This document shows, in pieces, positions 1 through 6,690 of a stretch of DNA of 21,775 nucleotides. A program made the position numbers and the translations under genes. The stretch covers positions 1 to 21,775 of the forward strand of contig DPBR01000099.1 in the NCBI GenBank assembly GCA_003516865.1, given 5' to 3'. Source of the stretch: Oscillospiraceae bacterium. GTDB taxonomy: Bacteria; Bacillota; Clostridia; Oscillospirales; Ruminococcaceae. The notes under the pieces were generated by a model. It worked only from the letters and a program-made list of their open reading frames with translations, did not search any database and was not told where the DNA came from. The first letter of the stretch is position 1. The number at the start of each line of letters is the position of its first letter.

Positions 1-368
1 TCGTTATCCTCAAATTCATCGGCATAACGGCGGGCGGCTGACCTCATTTCGGCGCAAAGTTCGGCGAGTTCCGAGAGTTCGCCGCGGAGTTCAGCCGAAA
101 GCTCCTTGTAGAACTCACACTCGGCGAAAAGCTCCGCGTAACGGTTCACCTGCTCGGAATAAAGCCCATCGTCCTTTCCGATAGCGCGGAGCAGCCCAAC
201 AACGCGCTTGAACTCGCCGTGCGCGGTCTTATCAGCCTTAACGCGGGCGCGCTCGGTGATTTTATGCCCTGAAAGGAGCGCGTTCTCAAACTTTAGGCGC
301 TGCTCTTTCTCGGCGTTGGTAAGGTGCTTTTTGTTGGTCGAAACGGGCTTTGACGGTCTGCCGCCCAC
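1..368 (-). CDS. Phage terminase small subunit, P27-like (partial, 3' end outside window)
   Basis: The minus-strand frame is open from 368 to the window edge (about 122 codons). The N-terminus reads MGGRPSKPVSTNKKHLT, the basic GRPxKP opening typical of P27-family small terminases, followed by a helical Glu/Leu-rich region (AEKEQRLKFENALLSG; GLYSEQVNRYAELF). Small terminases recognise the packaging site and hand DNA to the large terminase. The GTG at 368 is preferred because AAAGGAG lies 8 nt upstream; an in-frame ATG at 389 overlaps that ribosome binding site. The upstream neighbour is an HNH endonuclease, a common pairing in cos phages. The family call rests on motif resemblance and context only. 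Confidence 0.65.
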   Translation of the reverse strand, partial: MGGRPSKPVSTNKKHLTNAEKEQRLKFENALLSGHKITERARVKADKTAHGEFKRVVGLLRAIGKDDGLYSEQVNRYAELFAECEFYKELSAELRGELSELAELCAEMRSAARRYADEFEDN

Positions 369-389
369 AGCGCTCACTCCTTTCGTCAT

Positions 390-550
390 TCGCCATTTAG
401 GGACTATTTCCTGTAAGTACCCTTCCGTCCGATGTCAGTCCGCTCTCAGAGCCAATCCGCAAGGATAGGGGGGGCAGCGTGACAGGGAGAACCTGCGGTT
501 CTCTCGTGCACCCTGTCGCTTCGCGGTTCTCGATTGCGAGATTGCGAAGA
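390..550. other. Gap between HNH and terminase genes; candidate cos/packaging region
   Basis: No convincing gene is seen here. The stretch holds a nested inverted repeat: GACAGGG (481-487) with CCCTGTC (511-517), enclosing GAGAACC (487-493) and GGTTCTC (497-503) around a TGC loop, next to a run of seven G (468-474). In phages with an HNH protein beside the small terminase, the cohesive-end site usually lies close to these genes, so this is the best local candidate. That assignment is inference; no nick site can be read directly. Confidence 0.35.
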
Positions 551-925
551 TTAAGAGAGAACGGCGTTTCTTCCCGCAAGCGCTCTCAGCTTCTCGCGTG
601 ATATCGCCCCGCGCTCTGCTCGTTCGTGACAGTGCCGACAAAGCGTAATCAGATTCGTTTCTTCAACCCGCAAATCAAAGTCCTCGGCAAGCGGAATGAT
701 GTGGTGAACCGACAAGCCGCGGTTAACAATCAAGCCGCGCGCAAGGCAAACCCTACAGCAGTGCTTATCCCGTTCGAGAATAAGCCGCGCGGTGCGTTTC
801 CAAGCTTGCGTATTGCGGAATTTATCGGCTTGGGAATTGCGCTGCTTTTCGGCGTAACCCGCCTTGCAATGCCCTGTGTGAACGCGCCCGCAGACCGCGC
901 AAAAACGTTTTATCTTGTAATCCAT
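551..925 (-). CDS. Phage HNH endonuclease
   Basis: A 124-residue protein with a Cys-rich N-terminus (CxxC at 9-12, C20), a second CxxC knuckle (C57, C60), the HNH core HHIIPLAED (H74-H75), N91, and CRHCH at 96-100 (C96, H98, C99, H100). This matches the HNH_1 ββα-metal nuclease fold with zinc-binding cysteines. HNH proteins encoded beside terminase are known to act with the terminase complex in specific DNA cleavage during packaging of many cos phages. It is the first gene after the likely late promoter at 932-964. No good Shine-Dalgarno sequence precedes the ATG at 925, and the -10 box lies only 7 nt upstream, so the mRNA may be almost leaderless. Confidence 0.9.
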   Translation of the reverse strand: MDYKIKRFCAVCGRVHTGHCKAGYAEKQRNSQADKFRNTQAWKRTARLILERDKHCCRVCLARGLIVNRGLSVHHIIPLAEDFDLRVEETNLITLCRHCHERAERGAISREKLRALAGRNAVLS

Positions 926-931
926 ACTACC

Positions 932-964
932 ATTATAGCATACCTGTTTGTGACATTTGTGACA
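932..964 (-). promoter_or_regulatory. Candidate phage late promoter with tandem 9-bp repeats
   Basis: On the minus strand there is an extended -10 (TGCTATAAT, hexamer at 932-937). Where the -35 should be there is no consensus; instead two exact tandem 9-bp repeats occupy 947-955 and 956-964 (plus-strand TTTGTGACA twice). Weak -35 plus direct repeats is the layout expected of an activator-dependent promoter. The gene immediately upstream encodes an ArpU/RinA-like regulator, the class that turns on the packaging/structural operon, so it is the natural candidate activator. This link is inference. Confidence 0.6.
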
Positions 965-966
965 AA

Positions 967-1353
967 TTACAGTTTACGCATAAATCGTGAGTAAATCTGC
1001 CGAACATTGTCCTCGGTGTTGTTGACTTCACGGGATACCGCGCGCCAGCTCATAAGGCTCACACAGCGGTAATAAACGACTTGACGGGTTAAGCTGTCGG
1101 GGATTTGATAGATGAAATTCATTGCCCTGTCGCGCTGAGCTTGAATATCGGCTTGCTTGTCGAGAACGAGCCTTTCGAGGTCAACGCGGCGCTGTGCAAG
1201 CGTACCGACCTTATCGGAAACTCCCGAAGCGCGGCTTGCGTTCAGCAGCGGCGACTGTATCAGCGACCTTCCGCGAAGCCGTTCAAGCTCGCGTTCAAGT
1301 AAGCGAAGTTCGCGGCTCAAGTAATAGATTTGCTCTAGGTCATTTCGGGTCAT
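967..1353 (-). CDS. ArpU/RinA-like late transcription regulator (DUF1492-type)
   Basis: 128 residues. The N-terminal half (residues 5-80) is charged and helical (LSRELRLLERELERLRGRS; RRVDLERLVLDKQADIQAQ), probably coiled coil. The C-terminal 40 residues (LTRQVVYYRCVSLMSWRAVS, then VNNTEDNVRQIYSRF) resemble sigma-70 region 4: a helix-turn-helix that can contact -35 DNA. Proteins of this size and layout at the end of the early operon, just before HNH and terminase, are typically late-operon activators. Its start overlaps the upstream gene by 4 nt (ATGA type), indicating translational coupling. The exact family name is less certain than the regulatory role. Confidence 0.75.
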   Translation of the reverse strand: MTRNDLEQIYYLSRELRLLERELERLRGRSLIQSPLLNASRASGVSDKVGTLAQRRVDLERLVLDKQADIQAQRDRAMNFIYQIPDSLTRQVVYYRCVSLMSWRAVSREVNNTEDNVRQIYSRFMRKL

Positions 1354-1553
1354 TTCGTCACCTCAACTTCCTCCAGCGCCGCGATGATAACGCAGCCCGA
1401 CTTGATTTCCCGCAGTTCAAGGGAGTAAGTCCACCGCCCTTTGTCGAACCGCGACAGAACGCCCGAAATCCTGCACGGAACGGAAATATTCATATGCGTG
1501 TGGATAACCGTAAGACCTTGCTCTGCGGCGCGTGTAACGTCCTCAATCCTCAT
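1350..1553 (-). CDS. Small phage protein of unknown function
   Basis: 67 residues (MRIEDVTRAAEQGLTVIHTH at the start), with no signal peptide or membrane segment. The pattern of alternating hydrophobic strands (CRISGVLSRF, WTYSLELREI, GCVIIAALEEVEV) suggests a small β-rich fold. It overlaps the RusA gene by 11 nt upstream and the late regulator by 4 nt downstream, so it sits inside a coupled translational unit. Such small ORFs between RusA and the late regulator are common in Firmicute phages. I do not recognise a named family. Confidence 0.7.
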   Translation of the reverse strand: MRIEDVTRAAEQGLTVIHTHMNISVPCRISGVLSRFDKGRWTYSLELREIKSGCVIIAALEEVEVTK

Positions 1554-1953
1554 TCAGCGCCTCGATTTCAACGTAAATCCCCGGTATCTCCGCCCAAAAC
1601 TTCTCGCACAACTCCGAAGCGACAAGCGCGTCGTCTTTCCAAAAACCGCACGCGGTCATACAGTCTTTGAGGAGCTTTTGAAGATTATCGGTATCAGGCT
1701 TTGTCGTGCGGTATTCGCCGTCTTTGTGTTTACCTTTGATGAACGGAAAGCACCATTTCACAATCAACCGCACTCCGCATTCAAACGGCTGTTCGGGAGC
1801 GTACCGCGCGAGGTGAGCGGTGAGTTTTGCGCGGGCGTTTTTCAGCTCGGGCGTGTCGAAGAAAACGGGCTTGCCGTTCTTGACGGTAACTTTATGTTCC
1901 TGCGCGGTGACGGTCGGCGGTATCATCGGCAGGAAAAAATGCAAATCAATCAT
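1543..1953 (-). CDS. rusA: RusA family Holliday junction resolvase
   Basis: 136 residues, the normal size for RusA (about 120-140). The signature is present: KPDTDNLQKLLKDCM (D87, D89) followed by GFWKDDALV (D107, D108), giving the acidic residues that bind catalytic Mg2+. RusA cleaves four-way DNA junctions made during phage recombination and replication so that branched concatemers can be packaged. The ribosome binding site AAAGGA lies 7 nt before the ATG at 1953. The gene has its own predicted promoter (1974-2008), so it starts a separate transcript from the primase-helicase upstream. Confidence 0.93.
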   Translation of the reverse strand: MIDLHFFLPMIPPTVTAQEHKVTVKNGKPVFFDTPELKNARAKLTAHLARYAPEQPFECGVRLIVKWCFPFIKGKHKDGEYRTTKPDTDNLQKLLKDCMTACGFWKDDALVASELCEKFWAEIPGIYVEIEALNED

Positions 1954-1973
1954 CTGTTTTCCTTTCCAAGAAA

Positions 1974-2008
1974 ATTATATCACGTTCACAACTGCAAAAA
2001 TCTGCACA
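1974..2008 (-). promoter_or_regulatory. Predicted RusA promoter with shared 19-bp activator-like motif (copy A)
   Basis: On the minus strand the extended -10 TGATATAAT (hexamer 1974-1979) is preceded by exactly 10 nt and then a 19-bp motif at 1990-2008 (plus strand AACTGCAAAAATCTGCACA). The motif contains TGCAG twice with a 10-bp period and occupies the place of a -35, which is otherwise poor. The same motif with the same 10-nt spacing occurs at 6653-6687 ahead of DUF669. Direct repeats one helical turn apart over the -35 recall lambda CII sites (TTGC-N6-TTGC), although the sequence differs. Confidence 0.6.
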
Positions 2009-2038
2009 ATTTTGCTTCGAGAGAAATTGCTTTTGTCA

Positions 2039-2100
2039 CGTCATGCACGGGTAGGGGAAACCGCTGCCTTAAGGCGGTTTCCTACCGTCCGTGCGTGACG
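2039..2100. repeat. 62-nt near-perfect hairpin
   Basis: The outer arms CGTCATGCACGG (2039-2050) and CCGTGCGTGACG (2089-2100) pair over 12 bp with one G-T. The inner arms GTAGG (2051-2055)/CCTAC (2081-2085) and AAACCGC (2058-2064)/GCGGTTT (2074-2080) continue the stem with a GG bulge. Neither strand has a T-run after the stem, so it is not a standard intrinsic terminator. It lies between the primase-helicase stop and the RusA promoter. Confidence 0.85.
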
Positions 2101-2107
2101 CGGTAGC

Positions 2108-2146
2108 GGCGGAAAACTATATACGAAGTATATAGTGGTTTCCGCC
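2108..2146. repeat. 39-nt AT-core hairpin
   Basis: GGCGGAAA (2108-2115) pairs with TTTCCGCC (2139-2146), and the inner ACTATATAC/GTATATAGT (2116-2124/2128-2136) forms a 9-bp AT-rich stem around a GAA loop. The arm sequence GGCGGAAA is the same as the core of the neighbouring 34-bp repeats, so the hairpin is probably built from two inverted repeat copies. No T-run follows. Confidence 0.85.
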
Positions 2147-2149
2147 ACA

Positions 2150-2251
2150 CGGCGGCGACCTTGATTTTTATGGTTCTCGCCGCGTTGTGTTGACCATAAA
2201 ATTATGGTTTCCGCCGCGTTGTGGACATCATAGTTTTATGGTTTCCGCCGC
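2150..2251. repeat. Three tandem 34-bp repeats overlapping the primase-helicase 3' end
   Basis: Copies lie at 2218-2251, 2184-2217 and 2150-2183 with no gaps (on the minus strand each begins GCGGCGGAAACCATAA or a variant). The first two share the GCGGCGGAAACCATAA start and CACAAC end; the third is degenerate. The middle unit contains the palindrome ACCATAATTTTATGGT. The first copy encodes the last seven residues (AAETIKL) and stop of the primase-helicase, so the array grew from, or into, the gene end. Iteron-like repeats beside replication genes are typical of phage origins; this is inference. Confidence 0.75.
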
Positions 2252-4465
2252 GTCCTCTGCCCTGATAACCAGTCCGCTGTTCTTGTCGATAACATACCCG
2301 TATCTCTTAATCCAGTCGCGTACAGTCCTGTTATTCATATCAAGATAATCGGCAAGCATATCGGCTGTCGGCGGCTCGCCCATATTCGCGAGAGTGAGTG
2401 CGTTCTCAAACTTAACCCTGTTCTTATCGCGCGTTTCTTTTGCGCTCTGCTTTCGCTTGTCGGAAGCCCTCTGCCACGGCGCTTTCTCGGTATCGGCAGA
2501 CGCGTCTTTCAGCACGCCCACGCTGTCGATTTTATGAACGGGATAGTTGAACCACACGTTGACGGGCGGGAACTTCGGGTACTCGCGCAGAGTACCCTCA
2601 ATACGCCACGCAGAACGGCTCTCAACGCCTTTTTCGATATACGCGATATATTCCTCGACTTGCCGCAGAAAGTCACCGGAAAACGTGTTTTTGACGTGTT
2701 CTCGCATTGCTTTCGCGGTAACCATATCGTCCTGCGAAACCTCGCTTGCCTTGCCGTTTTTAAGCAGCAAATCATAGCACGCATTGCAGACCGCCTTGTT
2801 CTTCTCCTCTTTGAGCAGCGCCTCGGTGATATCAAGCTCGATGAGGTCGAGGAGCGCGTCCGGGTCGCGCGCGAACACGCCCGAACCGCTCGCTCTGTCC
2901 ATTGACCGCTTGCCGCCCTGCGCGCCTTTCGAGTGGTGGTGACAGTAAATCACCGCGCACCCAAGCTCCGTGCAAACCTTGTCAAACTGGTTGCAAAAAT
3001 GCGCCATTTGGTCTGCGCTGTTCTCGTCGCCTGTGATTACCTTGTAAATCGGGTCGATGATGATAGCTATATAACTGCGCTTTGCGGCTCTGCGGACGAG
3101 CTTTGGCGCGAGTTTGTCCATCGGCACGGACTTTCCGCGCAAATTCCAGATATCAATGTTCGCGATGTGTTCGGGAGCAAACCCGAGCGCGTTGTAGACA
3201 TCTTGCAGACGGTGCTTGCAAGAGGCGTCGTCAAGTTCCAAGTTGACGTAAAGTACCTTGCCTTGCGCGCACTGCCAGCCGAGCCACTTTTTGCCCTCGG
3301 CAATCGCCGCGCAAAGCTCAATCAGCGCGAACGACTTTCCCGCCTTTGACGGTCCCGCGATAAGCATTTTGTGTCCTTGCCGCAGCACTCCGTCTATCAG
3401 CGGCGGCGCAAGCTCGGGCAGATTGTCCCAGAACTCCGCGGCGTTCTCGAAATCGGGCAAATCGTCGTTTATGCTTTCAACCCACTCGCGCCACTCGTTC
3501 CAGCTTGCCTTGCCGATGTTCGTGTCAACGATATACTGCCGATTTTCGCCGCGCTGAACGCCCGGTATTCTCGAAAGCCGCGAGGGATTTCGGTTTTGCG
3601 TATCGGGGGAAAGCCCGTTCTTCTGACATATCGTGTAGAGAAAATCCACGCGTTTGCGGTACTCGTCATAATTGCTCGCGTCTATCCTTACAATCGCGTG
3701 AAGCGACTTTTTACCGCTGTACACAAGCGCCGCCACAGGCAGTTCAAGCTCCCGGATAATCGCATTTTGCTTGTCGATATCGATGTTGTCGCTCTCGACA
3801 AGCGCATAGCGAAATTCGGTGACGTTCTCGTTTTTCACGCCTTTTCCGTCAAGCGGGTTGAACCGAATCCACGCGCCCGCTTGCTTGTTGTAGTCGCCGA
3901 GAACCGAGCCGATATCGCCGCCGCACTTGTCGAGAAGCTCGATAAGCTGCCCTGCGGTTCTGTCGTAGCCGCCCTTGTTCGCGGGGAGAAATTTTCCGTC
4001 CTTTTCCCACGACTGCATAACGTAGCCGACGTTTTCGTCAGCCTCGAACAGCGCTTCGAGATAACGGATAATCTCGCGGTGCGGCTGCCAATCGGACGGC
4101 GCGGAAATCTCTCGTCCCTCAATCCACTTTCGGTCAACGATAACTTGCTCGTCCTTGCTCTCAAAGCTGATGATGTCGTCCCAGCCGATTTCGTGACCTT
4201 CGCCCGCGAAAGTCATTCCGCGCTCTTTGGCGAGTTGAACTATGGTCGCGCCCGTAACGGGATTTGAGTTTCCGTTGAAGCTCTCCCATTTCCGCGAACA
4301 TTCGCCCGCGTGATAACGGCTGTCGTTTCTGCTCCAGCTGTCCCAAACATCGCAGGAATAGCCTTCTTCCTTGAGTGCCATTCCGACGGCAAGCCACGTC
4401 TGATAGTCAAGCTCGGCGGGATTTATGTATTTCAAGCACTCGTTCAAATCAATCTCAAAATCCAC
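2228..4465 (-). CDS. Phage replicative primase-helicase (PriCT-2 / AEP-like primase / RecA-like AAA_25)
   Basis: 745 residues. Domains in order: PriCT-2 at about 8-80 (CLKYINPAELDYQTWLAVGM, then HAGECSRKWESF); an archaeo-eukaryotic-primase-like block at about 215-312, with VESDNID (223-229), SGKKSLHAIVRID (250-262) and NRNPSRLSRIPG (291-302); a RecA-like helicase at about 345-560, with Walker A GPSKAGKS (371-378), Walker B IAIIIDP (466-472) and YCHHHSKG (507-514); then a basic linker and a C-terminal helix-turn-helix (DMLADYLDMNNRTVRDWIKR). It should prime and unwind phage DNA at the origin. It starts with GTG immediately after the helicase TAA, indicating coupling. The last codons lie in the 34-bp repeat array. 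Confidence 0.92.
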   Translation of the reverse strand: MDFEIDLNECLKYINPAELDYQTWLAVGMALKEEGYSCDVWDSWSRNDSRYHAGECSRKWESFNGNSNPVTGATIVQLAKERGMTFAGEGHEIGWDDIISFESKDEQVIVDRKWIEGREISAPSDWQPHREIIRYLEALFEADENVGYVMQSWEKDGKFLPANKGGYDRTAGQLIELLDKCGGDIGSVLGDYNKQAGAWIRFNPLDGKGVKNENVTEFRYALVESDNIDIDKQNAIIRELELPVAALVYSGKKSLHAIVRIDASNYDEYRKRVDFLYTICQKNGLSPDTQNRNPSRLSRIPGVQRGENRQYIVDTNIGKASWNEWREWVESINDDLPDFENAAEFWDNLPELAPPLIDGVLRQGHKMLIAGPSKAGKSFALIELCAAIAEGKKWLGWQCAQGKVLYVNLELDDASCKHRLQDVYNALGFAPEHIANIDIWNLRGKSVPMDKLAPKLVRRAAKRSYIAIIIDPIYKVITGDENSADQMAHFCNQFDKVCTELGCAVIYCHHHSKGAQGGKRSMDRASGSGVFARDPDALLDLIELDITEALLKEEKNKAVCNACYDLLLKNGKASEVSQDDMVTAKAMREHVKNTFSGDFLRQVEEYIAYIEKGVESRSAWRIEGTLREYPKFPPVNVWFNYPVHKIDSVGVLKDASADTEKAPWQRASDKRKQSAKETRDKNRVKFENALTLANMGEPPTADMLADYLDMNNRTVRDWIKRYGYVIDKNSGLVIRAEDAAETIKL

Positions 4466-6058
4466 TTATCTCGCCTCGCTTTCGGGGATATATTCGGACG
4501 GATTAACGCCAAACGGCACGCGCCAGTTATTCGCCGCTATGCGCGTTATCATCGCATTTGCCGCTTGAAAACTCCACTCGCCAACGTGAGAAAAGCCCTT
4601 GTTTTCGAGCAAGCGGATTTGTTTCGGCGTTGACAAACCCTCTTCCTTGCGCTTGTGAAGCCTGTTGAGGAGCATTGCCGCTTTTCCCGAGCAGTCTATT
4701 TCGTTCGGGTAAATGCCGTATTTTTCGAGCGCGTCAAGCTGTTTTTGCGACGGCGGCGACATCTCCCAACCGAACGCGGGAACATAACTCGACAAGTCCT
4801 GCGCGGCAATCGACATCTCAAACTGAAGCGGGTCAACGAGAGCGCGCTTGCGTTTTTTCATCTCGGAAAGCTGTTTTGCGAGCGCTTCTTCGCGCTGTGC
4901 CACAACGTCCTCGGAGGCTTTTTGCTCGGCTTCGGCGATATCGACAGGACAGCCCGCCTCGGCAATATTCGCTGTCATTTTTTCGGCAACCTCGGCGGTT
5001 TCGCAGATAAGATGAGCGGGACGGCAAAGCTCGTGCCTTGACGTGTGCCACAAAAAATCGAGCAAAAGCAGCTCCTTTTTGCCTTCGGAAAGGCGCGTTC
5101 CTCGTCCAACCATCTGGCAGTAAAGCCCGCGAACCTTTGTCGGTCGAAGCACGATTACGCAGTCCACGGACGGACAATCCCAGCCTTCCGTAAGCAGCAT
5201 TGAGTTGCACAAAACGTTGTATTTCCCGCTCTCAAAATCGGCGAGAATTTCCGCTCTGTCCTCGGAATTTCCGTTCACCTCGGCGGCGCGAAAGCCCTTA
5301 CTTATAAGGATATCGCGGAATTTCTGCGAGGTCTTGACAAGCGGCAGGAACACCACGGTTTTCCTGTCGGCGCAAGTCTTTTGCATTTCATCGGCGATTT
5401 GGTATAAGTACGGCTCAAGAGCGTTTCCGAGGTCTGCCGCCTTGTAGTCGCCCGCCTGCGTGCCAACGCCCGTCAAGTCCATTTTCAGCGGTATTGTGAG
5501 CGCTTTTATCGGGCAAAGATAACCCTCTTTAATCGCTCTCGGCAAGGTGTATTCATACGCAAGGCTGTCGAAAACCTGCCCGAGATTTTTCATATCGCCG
5601 CGGTCGGGCGTTGCGGTTACACCAAGCACCTTTGCGCCCGTGAAGTGATTGAGAATGCGCTGATAGCTGTCCGAGATAGAGTGGTGCGCCTCGTCAATGA
5701 TTATGGTATCGAAATAGTCGGGCGAGAACCGCGCAAGACGGCTTTCGCGCATAAGCGTCTGAACCGAGCCGACTGTTATCCGATACCACGAATTAAGCGA
5801 GGTTTCCTCGGCTTTTTCCACGGAACAGCGCAGTCCGCACGCTTTGAGTATCTTGTCTGCCGCCTGCTCCAGCAGCTCCCCGCGGTGCGCGAGGATAAGA
5901 ACTCTTTCACCGTGCGAAACGCAGTCCTCGGATATTTTCGCAAAGACGATTGTTTTCCCGCAGCCTGTCGGGAGCACGAGCAAGGTCTTTCGTTTGCCTT
6001 GCTCCCACTCCCCGAAAACCGCCGCCTTTGCCTCTTGCTGATACGGTCTGAGTTCCAT
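4466..6058 (-). CDS. SF2 DEAD/DEAH-box helicase of the phage replication module
   Basis: 530 residues. Superfamily 2 motifs are clear: RPYQQEA (Q-like, 4-10), PTGCGKT (motif I, 30-36), IDEAHHS (motif II, 121-127), TATPDR (motif III, 148-153) and QMVGRGTR (motif VI, 315-322). The first 340 residues are a UvrB/RecG-like two-lobe ATPase; the rest is a charged helical region (residues 360-410) and a C-terminal domain with no name I can give. Helicases of this type are regular members of siphophage replication operons beside DUF669 and Sak4-like genes. The start codon overlaps the DUF669 stop by one base (TGATG), so expression is coupled. Confidence 0.93.
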   Translation of the reverse strand: MELRPYQQEAKAAVFGEWEQGKRKTLLVLPTGCGKTIVFAKISEDCVSHGERVLILAHRGELLEQAADKILKACGLRCSVEKAEETSLNSWYRITVGSVQTLMRESRLARFSPDYFDTIIIDEAHHSISDSYQRILNHFTGAKVLGVTATPDRGDMKNLGQVFDSLAYEYTLPRAIKEGYLCPIKALTIPLKMDLTGVGTQAGDYKAADLGNALEPYLYQIADEMQKTCADRKTVVFLPLVKTSQKFRDILISKGFRAAEVNGNSEDRAEILADFESGKYNVLCNSMLLTEGWDCPSVDCVIVLRPTKVRGLYCQMVGRGTRLSEGKKELLLLDFLWHTSRHELCRPAHLICETAEVAEKMTANIAEAGCPVDIAEAEQKASEDVVAQREEALAKQLSEMKKRKRALVDPLQFEMSIAAQDLSSYVPAFGWEMSPPSQKQLDALEKYGIYPNEIDCSGKAAMLLNRLHKRKEEGLSTPKQIRLLENKGFSHVGEWSFQAANAMITRIAANNWRVPFGVNPSEYIPESEAR

Positions 6059-6594
6059 CAGAATTTACCCGGTATAAATACTCCGCTTTGAGCAGGCGCG
6101 GGAGTAGGCTGTTGGACGGGAGCCGTCTGCTGAACGGGCTGCTGATAGTAATTCGGCTGAACGGGCGCAGCGTTTTCATCGGGCGCGTAGAACTTCTTGA
6201 TATCGTTCGACTGCATATTCTCGCCGTCCTTGTTCTTCCAAGTGCGAATGGAAATCTTGCAGCGCCCTCTCGCGCCGATAACCGCGTTCCAGTTCATACG
6301 AAGCGGCTCGCCCTTGCGCTTTTGACCGATTGACGTGAAAAACGCCGAGAGCAGCCCCTCGCATTTTGTGTGAAGAAACAGGTTGTGCTTGATGTCCTGC
6401 GTTGTTCCGTCAGGGAGAGCCACACGCAAGGTCACGATTGCCTTGTTGCAGGGCGGGAGCTTGTCGCTGCCCTCGTGACGTCCGCGCTCAAACGCAGTAA
6501 CGGCGAAGTTATAGTCGCCCTCGGGGATAAGTACAAAGTCGCTGTCCTTGACGATTTCATCGTCCCATCCGAGTTCTCTTTCGATTTCTGCCAT
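6058..6594 (-). CDS. DUF669 family phage protein, possibly SSB-like
   Basis: 178 residues. The globular part is residues 1-135 (WDDEIVKDSDFVLIPEGDYN near the start, matching DUF669 entries in phage recombination operons). The tail 140-178 is a Pro/Gln/Ala-rich stretch (QQPVQQTAPVQQPTPAP) ending in the compact tip SGVFIPGKF. A folded DNA-binding body with a disordered linker and hydrophobic tip is the layout of single-stranded DNA-binding proteins; that functional reading is inference. The ribosome binding site AGGAG lies 9 nt before the ATG at 6594. The gene has its own predicted promoter (6653-6687) and is followed by the coupled helicase gene. Confidence 0.85.
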   Translation of the reverse strand: MAEIERELGWDDEIVKDSDFVLIPEGDYNFAVTAFERGRHEGSDKLPPCNKAIVTLRVALPDGTTQDIKHNLFLHTKCEGLLSAFFTSIGQKRKGEPLRMNWNAVIGARGRCKISIRTWKNKDGENMQSNDIKKFYAPDENAAPVQPNYYQQPVQQTAPVQQPTPAPAQSGVFIPGKF

Positions 6595-6652
6595 AATAAA
6601 ATTCTCCTATTTTTATAAATTTTCGGGAAGCTCTTTTTTCCTCCCACAACCG

Positions 6653-6687
6653 ATTTTACACTGGAATAAACTGCAAAAAACTGCACA
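6653..6687 (-). promoter_or_regulatory. Predicted DUF669-operon promoter with shared 19-bp motif (copy B)
   Basis: The minus-strand -10 TAAAAT (6653-6658) is preceded by 10 nt and the 19-bp motif at 6669-6687 (plus strand AACTGCAAAAAACTGCACA). It differs from copy A (1990-2008) at one position and keeps the same distance to the -10. It lies immediately before the end of the AAA_24 gene, so it would restart transcription for DUF669, helicase and primase. It leaves a leader of about 50 nt that carries a second purine-rich GGGAGG not followed by an evident gene. Confidence 0.55.
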
Positions 6688-6690
6688 TTT

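Noticed and set aside
2039..2100. 62-nt hairpin as an intrinsic terminator for the primase-helicase operon
   Set aside because: No T-run follows the stem on either strand.
1441..2106. Plus-strand ORF of 221 codons
   Set aside because: Opposes RusA and its neighbours and crosses the hairpin region; no plausible product.
2150..2251. Repeat array as a CRISPR
   Set aside because: The 34-bp units are head-to-tail without spacers, the third is degenerate, and no cas gene is present.
3371..4267. Plus-strand ORF of 298 codons
   Set aside because: Antisense to the primase-helicase, whose domains are continuous across it; Arg/Val-rich composition of a shadow frame.
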